Positions 8,288-16,421 of a stretch of 64,000 nt of DNA are shown here, piece after piece. The position numbers and the translations under genes are program-made. The notes beneath the pieces are model-generated. The model ran no database searches, was not told where the DNA came from, and saw only the letters and a list, made by a program, of their open reading frames with translations. The DNA lies in assembly GCA_032119795.1 (NCBI GenBank), contig JAUMFO010000016.1, positions 1-64,000 of the forward strand. The letters run 5' to 3'. This DNA comes from JAGIBJ01 sp032119795 (GTDB lineage: Bacteria; Actinomycetota; Thermoleophilia; Solirubrobacterales; Solirubrobacteraceae). Position 1 is the first letter of the stretch; the number at the start of each line of letters is the position of its first letter.

Positions 8288-8479
8288 ATGTCTGAATCTC
8301 AGCGCACTGCAGAGCTCATTCCTTTCGATTCGGTCCACCGTCTCGTTCAGGAACGGCGTCAGCGCAGGGCGGCTCAGGCCGATCCTGACGCTGGCTCGCT
8401 GACCGCCGCGCGCACCAGCCAGGTGCGCCGACTGTTGGCCGAGCAGCGTGATCGCACGTCCGGTCCCGAGGTGGCGTGA
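8288..8479 (+). CDS. Small hypothetical protein upstream of the MpaB-like oxidase
   Basis: 63 residues, ATG at 8288, Arg/Gln/Ala-rich and mostly helical by composition (VHRLVQERRQRRAAQ), with no membrane segment or recognisable domain. Its stop overlaps the GTG start of the next gene by 4 nt, which argues that it is translated. It is divergent from the precorrin-2 dehydrogenase gene, and the 8130-8287 gap should hold both promoters. Function unknown. Confidence 0.55.
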   Translation: MSESQRTAELIPFDSVHRLVQERRQRRAAQADPDAGSLTAARTSQVRRLLAEQRDRTSGPEVA

Positions 8480-9387
8480 GCCACGCCTCAGCCGCGCCCC
8501 GGCCGACCTCCCGCCGCGCCGCCAGCGCGGCCGACCGCCCCTTCTTTGCCGAGGGGTCGCTGATCCGTGAGGTTCAGCGTGAACGCCTCGTTGCGCTCTC
8601 GGGGGCCCGCGCGCTCTTCATGCAGGCGGCGCACCCCGTCGCCTTCGTCGGGTTCTTCAGCCACACCGCGTCGGCCGAGAACCCGCATCCCCGCCTGGCG
8701 CGCACGGCGCTTGCGGTCAACACGGTGATCTACGGCTCCGAGCAGCAGGCTCGCGAGGTCCAGGAGATCGTCGGCTCGATGCATGCGCGCGTTCGCGGCT
8801 CGCTCAAGGAGACGATCGGCCCCTACCCGGCCGGCACCGAGTTCCGGGGTGACGACCCAGACCTGCTGCTCTGGATCCTGGCGGCGTTCATCGACTCCTC
8901 CTACCGCGCCTTCGAGCGGTTCGTGCGGCCGCTCTCGGCAGACGAGCGGGAGGAGCTGTGGCAGCAGTGGCGGCGCGTCGGCGAGATCTTCGGGCTCCAG
9001 GCCTCAGACATGCCATCGACCTACGCCATCCACCTGGAGTACATGCAGGCGATGCTCGACAGCGGCTACCTCCTCGTGACCGACGAGGCCCGCGACCTCT
9101 CACGCCGCGTGATCCTCAATCCGCCGGTACCGCCGGCGCTCCTGGCCGTGAAGGAGCTCATCAACCAGCTCACGATCGACTCGCTCCCGGGGGATCTCCA
9201 GCAGCAGTACGGCTTCCTGCCGGTCCCTGGCCGTGGGCTCACGCTTAGCGCGATGGGCACGTGGTGGCGATTTGTCGGCGGTCCGCTTGCGCCGTCGGTC
9301 GTGCGGCACGTGCCGCCGTTCGTGATGCCGGCGCCGGGACGCGGCTACTCCGAGATTGCTGCCCTCGTGGAGCGCGAGCTCGGGTAG
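8476..9387 (+). CDS. Oxygenase MpaB-family protein (DUF2236)
   Basis: 303 residues, GTG start overlapping the preceding stop by 4 nt. Family features: FFAEGSLIREVQRERLVALSGARALFMQAAHPVAF near the N-terminus, the ENPHPRLARTA segment, and the long helical middle with LLWILAAFIDSSYRAFERF. This family includes latex-clearing protein and fungal MpaB, which use a heme b cofactor for oxidative cleavage; the substrate here is unknown. Neighbours are a small protein upstream and an MFS carrier 9 nt downstream, so the three may form one unit for uptake or export and oxidation of a hydrophobic compound. That last point is inference. Confidence 0.85.
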   Translation: MSHASAAPRPTSRRAASAADRPFFAEGSLIREVQRERLVALSGARALFMQAAHPVAFVGFFSHTASAENPHPRLARTALAVNTVIYGSEQQAREVQEIVGSMHARVRGSLKETIGPYPAGTEFRGDDPDLLLWILAAFIDSSYRAFERFVRPLSADEREELWQQWRRVGEIFGLQASDMPSTYAIHLEYMQAMLDSGYLLVTDEARDLSRRVILNPPVPPALLAVKELINQLTIDSLPGDLQQQYGFLPVPGRGLTLSAMGTWWRFVGGPLAPSVVRHVPPFVMPAPGRGYSEIAALVERELG

Positions 9388-9396
9388 CTTTCCCGC

Positions 9397-10617
9397 ATGT
9401 CGTCGGCAGATCGGGCGCTGCCCGGCCGGCGGCAAGGGTGGAATGCGGTCTTGGCGACCGCCGCCGTTGCGGGCGTCACGCAGGTCTTCTGGCTCACGTA
9501 CTCGCCCGTTGCCGTTGAGGCCGCCGAGTTCTACGCCGTCTCGGCAGCCGCGATCGCGGCGCTGAACCTGGTCTACCCGGTGCTCTACGTCGTGCTCGCG
9601 ATCCCGACCGGTCGGCGGCTCGACCGGGCACCTCGCGGGACGCTGATGATCGGCGCGGCGCTGACGGCGATCGGCGGCGTCGTGCGGATCTTGGGAGACA
9701 GCTACGCGGCCGGGATGACCGGCCAGATCATCGTGTCGTTGGCGCAGCCGATCCTGCTCAACGGCTTGATCGTGGTCGCGCGGGCGAATCTGCCGGCTGA
9801 GCAACGGCCCGCCGGCATTGCGGCCGGCTCGGTCGGGTTCTTCCTTGGCGTGCTCGTGGGCTACACGATGCCGTTGGCCCTGGTGGACGGCAGCGACCTG
9901 CGTGGGCTGCTTGAGGCCCAGGCCTTGCTCGGCCTGGCGACCGGCGCCTGGATGCTCTGGGCGGTTCGCCGCACGACCGCCGAGCATCTCGCCGATCGCG
10001 TCGACGGCAGCGCGCTGCGACACGTCCTCGCCGACCGCGACATGCGGACGCTGTCGGTCTTGGCACTCGGCGGATTTGGCACGTTCGGAGCGCTGCTCGC
10101 TGGTGCGCCGGCACTGCTCGAGCCTCGGGGCGTCTCGACCGACACCGCCGACCTCCTCATCGACGGCATGGTCCTCGCCGGGCTGGTCGTCGCCGCGTTC
10201 CTGCCGGCCTATGCAGCCAAGCGCGGGTGGCAGCGCGGCGCACTGATCGGCGCCATGGCCCTCGCGTCGGCCTCGGTGGCGCTTGCCGCGATCGACCTGC
10301 CGCTCGGTGGCTTGGCGATGTCGTTTGCGCTGGTCGGAGCCGCACTCGTCCCGGCACTGCCGATCCTGCTGGAGATCGCCGAGCGCCACATGCCGGAGGT
10401 CGCGGGCACCGTCTCGGCCGTCATCTGGCTCGCCGGCAATCTCGGTGTCGTCCTGCTGACGGGCCTCACCAGCGCGCTCTACGCCCTGCCGGCCGCCGCA
10501 TTCCTCGCCCTCGGGGTCGCCGGAGCACTGAGCGCCGCCTACGCCTACCGCAACCTCTCCACCGAGCTGGCGGCCGGCCGCAGCGATGCAGGCCGCGACC
10601 TCGACCTCTTGAGCTAG
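9397..10617 (+). CDS. MFS transporter
   Basis: 406-residue membrane protein with about 12 predicted helices. The loop after helix 2 (PTGRRLDRAPRGTLMIGA) corresponds to the major-facilitator motif A. The pattern of two six-helix halves with a central loop near residues 195-215 is typical. Substrate not predictable. The ATG lies 9 nt after the MpaB-like gene; the end overlaps the convergent hydrolase stop by 4 nt. Confidence 0.85.
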   Translation: MSSADRALPGRRQGWNAVLATAAVAGVTQVFWLTYSPVAVEAAEFYAVSAAAIAALNLVYPVLYVVLAIPTGRRLDRAPRGTLMIGAALTAIGGVVRILGDSYAAGMTGQIIVSLAQPILLNGLIVVARANLPAEQRPAGIAAGSVGFFLGVLVGYTMPLALVDGSDLRGLLEAQALLGLATGAWMLWAVRRTTAEHLADRVDGSALRHVLADRDMRTLSVLALGGFGTFGALLAGAPALLEPRGVSTDTADLLIDGMVLAGLVVAAFLPAYAAKRGWQRGALIGAMALASASVALAAIDLPLGGLAMSFALVGAALVPALPILLEIAERHMPEVAGTVSAVIWLAGNLGVVLLTGLTSALYALPAAAFLALGVAGALSAAYAYRNLSTELAAGRSDAGRDLDLLS

Positions 10618-11744
10618 CCCGCGGGCATCAGCCTCGCCGTCAGGAATTCCAGCTGATCGGCGACGGCCCGCTCGAACGCGTCGCCGATGTAGATCTCGAA
10701 GTGCCCGTACGGGTAGCGGTTGACGGTCACGTTGGCCAGCCCCTTGGCCGCGCGCACGGTCGGGCCGACGGGCGCGACCGTGTCGCCATCGCAGGCGCAG
10801 ATCAGCACTGGCGTCGTGCCGCTGCGGCGCAAGGAGCGGCCGGGGCGGTAGAGGCTGAGCGTGAGCACGAGGCGCGCAGCGATCGCGTTGATGATCAGCG
10901 CGCCGGAGGGGCTGATCAGCACGCCCCACAGCGAGTTGGACTCCTTCGGGACGGCGCGATCGCTGAACTCCAGGTGCGTATTCAGCCGGCGACGGATCGG
11001 CGCGACCCGGCGGACGATCCGGCTGGTGCGCGCAGACATCACCGTCCCGACTTCGGCCTGATCAGATGCGCCGCTGAGCGAGTCCTTCGACGCGAGGAAT
11101 GCCGGCATCCAGCTGGTGCCGGCCATCGGCATGAGAACTGGGCGCCGGCCCAGGACGCTGCCGAGGGCGTCGAGCACCGCCGCTCCAAAGAGGACGGCCG
11201 CGCTGAGCGGATTGGTGACGAAGCGCTTTGCGGTCGACGCGAGGCCGTCGGTGAATGGGCACTGCGCCACAACCGCGGCCAGCCCGTGGTCCTCGGAGGC
11301 CATCTGCAGCACGTGGCCTCCGCCAAACGACGTGCCCCAGATGGCGATCCGGTCGCGGTCGACGTCGAGCTCAGTTCGCGCGTAGGCGAGCGCGGCGTGC
11401 CAGTCGTCGACCTGAGCGCGCACGTCGACGATCTGACGCGGCGTGCCTTCGCTGTCTCCGAAGCCGCGGTAATCGAAGACGAGCGCTGCGAGGCCGGCCT
11501 GCGCAAAGCGACGGGCGTAGCTGTCGAGGCGCATGTGGCGAGTGCCGCCGAGGCCGTGCGCCATCACGACCAGCGGAGGCGCGGTCGTCGCTGGTCCTGA
11601 GGGGCGGTAGAGCCAGGCCGCGCAGCGCACGCCGTCCGAGAGGAACGAGACCTCTTCGCGGGTGATGTCGTCGGTGGGGGAGGTGTCTTGAGGGGCGATC
11701 AAGAGCGCCACGGTATCGTCGTCTTGAATGGCAGTCAAGAGCAT
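10614..11744 (-). CDS. Alpha/beta hydrolase
   Basis: Serine hydrolase fold: oxyanion strand VVMAHGLGGTRH, nucleophile elbow IWGTSFGGGHVL, and a late Asp in LICACDGDTVAP with His in YPYGHFEIY. About 376 residues with the ATG at 11744; an ATG at 11768 would leave only 2 nt to the divergent TetR gene. Two TetR-type operators (11686-11704, 11722-11740) lie inside the first 20 codons of this reading, so the real start may be GTG 11711 or further in. Substrate unknown; the TetR pairing suggests induction by a small organic ligand. Confidence 0.82.
   Translation of the reverse strand: MLLTAIQDDDTVALLIAPQDTSPTDDITREEVSFLSDGVRCAAWLYRPSGPATTAPPLVVMAHGLGGTRHMRLDSYARRFAQAGLAALVFDYRGFGDSEGTPRQIVDVRAQVDDWHAALAYARTELDVDRDRIAIWGTSFGGGHVLQMASEDHGLAAVVAQCPFTDGLASTAKRFVTNPLSAAVLFGAAVLDALGSVLGRRPVLMPMAGTSWMPAFLASKDSLSGASDQAEVGTVMSARTSRIVRRVAPIRRRLNTHLEFSDRAVPKESNSLWGVLISPSGALIINAIAARLVLTLSLYRPGRSLRRSGTTPVLICACDGDTVAPVGPTVRAAKGLANVTVNRYPYGHFEIYIGDAFERAVADQLEFLTARLMPAG
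11686..11740. promoter_or_regulatory. Two identical-spaced TetR-type operators
   Basis: Two 19-bp inverted repeats of the form TCTTGA-N7-TCAAGA, at 11686-11704 and 11722-11740, exactly 36 bp apart. All six bases of both arms are perfect in both copies while the N7 differs (GGGGCGA versus ATGGCAG). They sit between the divergent hydrolase and TetR genes, where a TetR repressor normally binds. Confidence 0.75.
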
Positions 11745-11770
11745 GGCCTCGCGGCGGACGAGGCGCACCC

Positions 11771-12340
11771 ATGGCGCGTAATCGGACGTCCCAGGATCGC
11801 GAGGAGAAGCGTCGCGAGATCATCGACGCCGCCACCAGACTCTTTGCTGCCGACGGCTATGAGGCCACCTCGATCGGCGCCTTGGCTCGCGAGGCTGGCA
11901 TCACGCCGAACACGATCTACTGGTACTTCGACGACAAGGACGCCGTCCTGGTGGAGGTGCTGCGCGGAATCGTTCGCGCGTCGGTGGCGACGTTCCGCGA
12001 CCAAGACCTGCCGACACTGACGGATCGCCTGCTCTGGCTCACCGGGGTGTTCGAGGAGATGGCCGGCCTCACGATCACGGTGCACGCGCGAGCGCCGGTC
12101 TCGGAGTCCGTCCGCGCGTGGCACCGGCAGTTCCACCAGGTCGGCGACGCCTGGCTGCTCGACGAGGCCCGCCAGCATCTCGCCCAGCGGGAGGACGGCC
12201 GCGGGGTCGACGCCGATGCGTTGGCAGCGATCCCGCGGATCTGGTCCTATGCGATCGAGGGCATGATCGCCCACGACCTCAGCGACGACGAGCGCCGCCA
12301 CCTTTGCGGCGTACTCGTGAAGCAACTCGACGCCCTGTAG
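11771..12340 (+). CDS. TetR-family transcriptional regulator
   Basis: 189 residues. The N-terminal helix-turn-helix is complete: EIIDAATRLFAADGYEATSIGALAREAGITPNTIYWYFDDKD spans about 17-58 with the canonical Y-x-YF helix. The C-terminal ligand domain is unclassified. Divergent from the hydrolase gene and close to two TCTTGA-N7-TCAAGA operators, so it most likely represses the hydrolase and itself. The LysR gene follows 58 nt later on the same strand. Confidence 0.93.
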   Translation: MARNRTSQDREEKRREIIDAATRLFAADGYEATSIGALAREAGITPNTIYWYFDDKDAVLVEVLRGIVRASVATFRDQDLPTLTDRLLWLTGVFEEMAGLTITVHARAPVSESVRAWHRQFHQVGDAWLLDEARQHLAQREDGRGVDADALAAIPRIWSYAIEGMIAHDLSDDERRHLCGVLVKQLDAL

Positions 12341-12398
12341 CCCTGAACTCCTCTGGGTGCCGGCGACCGGCCACGGGTTAGGCTGCGCCGCGAGGCTG

Positions 12399-13286
12399 AT
12401 GCTGCTCCGCCAACTTGAGTTCTTGGACGCGCTCGCCCGTGAGCCCGACGCCACCCGTGCGGCCACGGCCTGCCACGTGACGACGACGTCGCTGGCGACC
12501 GGTTTGCGTGAGCTGGAGCGAGAGCTTGGCTTGGTGCTGCTGAATCGCAGCGAGAACCACATCCATGGGCTTACGGAGGAGGGCAAGGCCGTGCTGCTGT
12601 GGGCGCGCGGGGCCATCTCATCGATGGACGGACTCCAGCAGGAGGCGTCGCGGCTGCGGGACGGGCTCAGCGGAACCATTCGGCTCGGCGTGATTCCGAC
12701 GGCGAACGCTCGCCTAGGCGAGCTGCTCGCACCCTTTCTGCGTGAACATCCGGGCGTCAAAGTGCGAGCGCAGACGCTCCCGGCGAGCGAGGCCGTGGCC
12801 AAGATCGTCGGCCGCGAACTCGATGCCGGACTCGTCTACACGAGCGAGCCGCTGGCACCGGGCGTGAAGCTCCTACCGCTGTACGACGAAACGCTCGTGC
12901 TCCTCACGTCCGACCCCGCGTTCTCCAGCCGCGGGGAGACCGTCACTTGGGCAGAGGCCGCGGCGGTGCCGCTCTGCCTGCTGGCGGCGCCGCTGCAGAA
13001 CCGCACGATGGTCGACCGGGCGATGCGCGCGGCTGGCGTCCGCGTGGAGCCGAAGCTGGAGTCCGATTCGGTGCCAGCGCTCGTCGACCTCGGCCGCTCG
13101 GGCTACTCGTGCATCATCGCCGACCGCTGGCTCGACGACCGCGAGCTGCCAGACGGCACACGCATGTACACGCTCGTCTCGCCAACCGTCTCACCGACCG
13201 TCGGCCTAATCACCGATCAGCGCCCGCTGGTCTCGCCGGCCGCCAAGGCGCTCCACGAGCACCTGGCGGCGTCAACGGCGCCGTAG
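12399..13286 (+). CDS. LysR-family transcriptional regulator
   Basis: 295 residues. Winged helix-turn-helix at 1-60 (LRQLEFLDALAREPDATRAA, then LATGLRELERELGLVLLNR), followed by the substrate-binding-like effector domain from about 88 (GTIRLGVIPTANA). The ATG at 12399 is preceded by GAGG at a suitable distance and matches the family N-terminus; the upstream GTG-type extension is not needed. No divergent target gene: TetR lies upstream on the same strand and element B follows directly, so its regulon is not obvious from context. Confidence 0.92.
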   Translation: MLLRQLEFLDALAREPDATRAATACHVTTTSLATGLRELERELGLVLLNRSENHIHGLTEEGKAVLLWARGAISSMDGLQQEASRLRDGLSGTIRLGVIPTANARLGELLAPFLREHPGVKVRAQTLPASEAVAKIVGRELDAGLVYTSEPLAPGVKLLPLYDETLVLLTSDPAFSSRGETVTWAEAAAVPLCLLAAPLQNRTMVDRAMRAAGVRVEPKLESDSVPALVDLGRSGYSCIIADRWLDDRELPDGTRMYTLVSPTVSPTVGLITDQRPLVSPAAKALHEHLAASTAP

Positions 13287-14115
13287 GGCGCGGCGCGGCG
13301 GGCGTCGCGGCGGGACGGGCTGGGCGTTGGCGGCGTCCGGGTCGTTGGCGGCTTCTACGGCGACGGCGTCCTTGGCGGCGGTGGAATGGGGATCGTTTCG
13401 GGAAATGAGGGCGCCCGGTCGGCGAAGGCCGAGCCCGTTCGTGGTTTGAGCTGGTTGGCGGCGGCGGAATAGGGCTCGCTGTGGCGCCGGCGGGCGCCGG
13501 GCGGACTGGTTGGACCCAAAGTAGGCACACCTGTGGTGCCCAGGATGGGTCCAACCAGGCGGCTGCAACCTCCTGGGGTTGCACTCAGCGAGGCTCGCGC
13601 CCCGAACGCCCAAAAACGGCGTTCGGGGCGCGAGGCCTGCGGCGCCGCAACGTCTGGGGGTTGCAGGCGGTTGGGGTCGCGTCGAACCCGCCGCACGTCC
13701 GGCGGATTCAACGCGAACGCAGGTGGCGGGCGGGTCATGTCAGGCAACTGCAACCCCAGGCGGTTGCGGTTGGCCCGGTCGAAGCGAACTCCCGTCACTT
13801 GCGGGTGTTCAGCACCCCCAGGTGACGGGAGTTCGAGCCGCAACCGCCAGCGGTTGCGGCCCGCCCGGCGCCCGCCAGCCGCGAAGCGATCCCAGTCCCG
13901 CTGCCGCCAACCAGCCCAGACGCCGACCGCGCTCCGCCTTCGCCGCCACGACGCCCCCAGGCCCCGAAGCGATCCCAGATCCACCGCCGCCAACCAGCTC
14001 AGATGCCGCCAATCCGCACCGCCCTCGGTGCACAACGCCCCCGGGCCGCGAAGCGATCTCAAATCCACCGCCGCCAACCAGCCCAGGCGCCGCCAGCGGC
14101 TCAGTCGCCGCTTAG
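13287..14115 (+). repeat. Multi-palindrome intergenic element, copy B (most complete)
   Basis: Fills the gap between the convergent LysR and glycosidase-like genes. Left flank (13287-13505) has GGCGGCGGTGGA-type units; right flank (13861-14115) has the reverse complement, CCACCGCCGCCA-type units. The core holds: 13506-13558, 13-bp perfect arms CTGGTTGGACCCA/TGGGTCCAACCAG; 13594-13634, 17-bp perfect arms with loop CAAAAAC; 13677-13716, TCGCG(T/C)TGAA-type arms; 13785-13835, 14-bp perfect arms CGAACTCCCGTCAC; and 13837-13860, 11-bp perfect arms. The palindrome GCAACC-N6-GGTTGC occurs at 13565, 13647 (one mismatch), 13750 and 13840, spaced 82, 103 and 90 bp. Nothing in it looks like a real gene. 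Confidence 0.9.
13594..13634. terminator. 17-bp perfect hairpin inside element B
   Basis: Arms CTCGCGCCCCGAACGCC (13594-13610) and its exact complement (13618-13634) around the loop CAAAAAC. It is the most stable hairpin of the element and lies between convergent genes, so it could end transcription from both sides, though no T-run follows either arm. Half of it survives at 1-13 in copy A; it is absent from copy C. Confidence 0.55.
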
Positions 14116-14200
14116 CGGACGCCGGTCAGGAGACGCCGGCGAAGCCTCGGGCAGGTCGCCGCGGCCCGCTGGGGTACCCCCACCCCGACCGCTGCGCCCG

Positions 14201-15571
14201 CTAGTACTTGATGACGGCGGCGCTGCGCGCCGGGATCGTCACGGTGCTCACGGTGGCGTTGCTGAGCGGCCAGACGGTCGAGGCAAGATCGACGCCGCTC
14301 TTGCCGGACGGCACCGTGAAGTTCAGCGGACCGTCGGAGGAGTTGACGGCCACGACACCGGCCGCGAACTTGCGGGCGATCACGCCGCCGCGCTCGTAGC
14401 GCTTGCCGGCGGGACGGCCGAGATCGGCCTCGTAGCCGCGCCACCCGCGGCCCGGGTACTCGCACATGTCGCCGACGGCGTCGCCGGTGGCGAACGTCAG
14501 CATGGCGGTCGCGTAGTTGAACGCCGCCGAGCGCACATGGGCCTTCCACGACGCGTCGCCGTTGACCCACGCACCGGTCTTCAGATCCGTGTCGCGGCAG
14601 GACGGGATCGCCGCGAGCTTCGGCGCCCCGGTGAGCGGGGAGCGGCTCAGCGTGAGGTCGGAGCTACCGGTCTTCTCCCACTGCAGCTTCACACCAACGC
14701 GGTGCATCGCATCCGAGAAGTTCAGCAGTCGGCGGTAGGACCACGGCTGGTTGGCCTTCAGCGCGTAGTGCAGGCCTGGATCGATCGCGCCGCCCTCGAT
14801 GATCACCTGGTCGGCGTACTTCGCTGCGCGGATCGTGCCGGAGGTGGACTTCAGCTTCGGCTTCTTGGCGTAGCCGTAGTCGGTGTCCGTCCAGTGGGTG
14901 TTGATCGTGAACTTGGTGCCGGCGGGCTTGAGCGCGCGCAGCTGCTTGAGGAGCGTCAGCACGCCCGTCGCCCACGCCTTTTCCTTGATCCTCGGCGTCG
15001 GCGTGAAGCCCTGCTTCGGCGTGGTCAGCGCGTTGTCGAGCCAGAGGCTGGTGTAGCCGCAGGCCAACAGGTCGAGGGCTCCGCGCTGCTCGCGATCGGG
15101 GTTGCAGGTCGCTTTGCCGTCGACGCCATACAGCCACCACTTGCGGGCGGCCGGGACTCGCATGTCGAGGGCCCGCCAGCCGTCGACCATCACCGGCTTG
15201 CCCTTCTCGCTCAGCAGCCACTTCTTGGCCTCAGCCATGCGCTGCGGGTGATAGGGATTCACGCCCGTGGCGTTGTAGTAGACGGAGACCTTCGGCTTCG
15301 ACGCCCACCCCGTCGTGTTGAGGCTCACCACCGGGTCGGAGTCGTGCACCACCAGCGGGCGAGCGTGCGTGCTCAGCCACTGCTGGTTGAAGCTCATGGT
15401 GCCCAGCGGCGTCGCCGCCAGCTCCGTCCGCATGAACGGATCCAGCGACGGGTCAGCGCGGCGCGAGATCTCGATGCTGCCAGCGGGAGCGACGGTCGCC
15501 GCTGACGCAGCGTCGGAAACAAGCAGGGTGAGGCACGCCGCGGAGGCAGTAATGGCCGGGAGAAGCCGCAT
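14201..15571 (-). CDS. Secreted putative glycoside hydrolase-like protein
   Basis: 456 residues with a signal peptide (cleavage near 24, DAASA-ATVAP). The region GYTSLWLDNALT and the preceding KWWLYGVDG resemble the beta-barrel catalytic region of putative glycosyl-hydrolase-like families (GHL15 type), where an acidic residue follows a hydrophobic strand. Later segments TKFTINTHW and DQVIIEGGAID fit further barrel strands, and the C-terminal 80 residues look like a beta-sandwich accessory domain. Family assignment is tentative and no substrate can be named. It ends beside element B. Confidence 0.6.
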   Translation of the reverse strand: MRLLPAITASAACLTLLVSDAASAATVAPAGSIEISRRADPSLDPFMRTELAATPLGTMSFNQQWLSTHARPLVVHDSDPVVSLNTTGWASKPKVSVYYNATGVNPYHPQRMAEAKKWLLSEKGKPVMVDGWRALDMRVPAARKWWLYGVDGKATCNPDREQRGALDLLACGYTSLWLDNALTTPKQGFTPTPRIKEKAWATGVLTLLKQLRALKPAGTKFTINTHWTDTDYGYAKKPKLKSTSGTIRAAKYADQVIIEGGAIDPGLHYALKANQPWSYRRLLNFSDAMHRVGVKLQWEKTGSSDLTLSRSPLTGAPKLAAIPSCRDTDLKTGAWVNGDASWKAHVRSAAFNYATAMLTFATGDAVGDMCEYPGRGWRGYEADLGRPAGKRYERGGVIARKFAAGVVAVNSSDGPLNFTVPSGKSGVDLASTVWPLSNATVSTVTIPARSAAVIKY

Positions 15572-15715
15572 CCGGCCAGGATACCGGCGTTAGGGGCGGC
15601 GGCGCATCGGTTCCAGCCCCATCCATGCCAAGCGTGAGGCTTCGCTCACCTAAGCGGCCAGGCCTGGCGCGCCGAAGCCCAAAAAAGGCCCCCGCGGAGC
15701 ACCCTGTGCACGTTT

Positions 15716-16348
15716 TCACCCAGCCGAGACCGCGACGTCGCGGCGGTGGCAGCCCACCAGATGCGCATCGACGAGCCCCACGGCGGTCATCAGCGCGTAG
15801 GCCGTCGTCGGCCCGACAAACGCAAAGCCGGCCTTCTTCAGCGACTTCGCCAGCGCCTTGGACTCGGGCGTCAGCGACGGCAGCTCACCCATCGTGCGCG
15901 GGTGGATCGGCTCGTCCGGCACGTGCGACCAGATCAAGGCGTCGAGCCCGCCGTGTTCGCGCAGCGCCACGGTCGCCCGAGCGTTGGTGATCGCCGCGAG
16001 AATCTTCGCCCGGTTGCGCACGATCCCGGCGTCCTGCATCAGGCGTTCGACGTCGACCTCATCGAACTCGGCGATCTCGTCGGGATCAAAGCCCGCGAAG
16101 GCGGCCCGGAAGTTGTCTCGCTTGCGCAGGATGGTGATCCACGAGAGGCCCGACTGGAACGCCTCCAGCGTGAGCCGCTCCAGCAGCGCCTGGTCGCCGC
16201 GCACCGGGACGCCCCACTCACCGTCGTGGTACTCCCGGTAGAGCTCGGAGCCGGCACCCCACGGGCACCGCCACACACCGTCGTCGCCGAGCACGGCGCC
16301 ACCCGGCGGGACGTCAGGAACGGCAGTCGGATCGGCGGCAGCGGGCAT
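15716..16348 (-). CDS. tag: DNA-3-methyladenine glycosylase I
   Basis: Removes 3-methyladenine from alkylated DNA. 210 residues. Motifs: RCPWGAG, YHDGEWGVP, FQSGLSWITILRKRDNFRAAF, the RNRAKILAAITNA helix and GFAFVGPTTAYALMTAVGLVDAH near the C-terminus, with the zinc-binding Cys of CPWG and the late His/Cys residues (HLVGCHRR). Roughly 25 residues precede the first conserved motif. Divergent from the L,D-transpeptidase gene. Confidence 0.95.
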   Translation of the reverse strand: MPAAADPTAVPDVPPGGAVLGDDGVWRCPWGAGSELYREYHDGEWGVPVRGDQALLERLTLEAFQSGLSWITILRKRDNFRAAFAGFDPDEIAEFDEVDVERLMQDAGIVRNRAKILAAITNARATVALREHGGLDALIWSHVPDEPIHPRTMGELPSLTPESKALAKSLKKAGFAFVGPTTAYALMTAVGLVDAHLVGCHRRDVAVSAG

Positions 16349-16421
16349 GCCCGACTGAGGCTAAAGCCTCCTGCAGCGCCAACTGCGATCGAAAACGCGC
16401 CGTCCAGGTACCGTGCTAGCC

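Noticed and set aside
9100..10929. Minus-strand open frame of 609 residues opposite the oxidase and MFS genes
   Set aside because: Antisense shadow; Arg/Asp/His-rich product without motifs.
13287..14115. CRISPR array
   Set aside because: Units are degenerate, unevenly spaced and mirror-arranged with no unique spacers or cas genes.
13355..14204. Several long open frames over element B
   Set aside because: They encode the hairpin and array repeats in different frames and cross the palindromes; nothing resembles a protein family.
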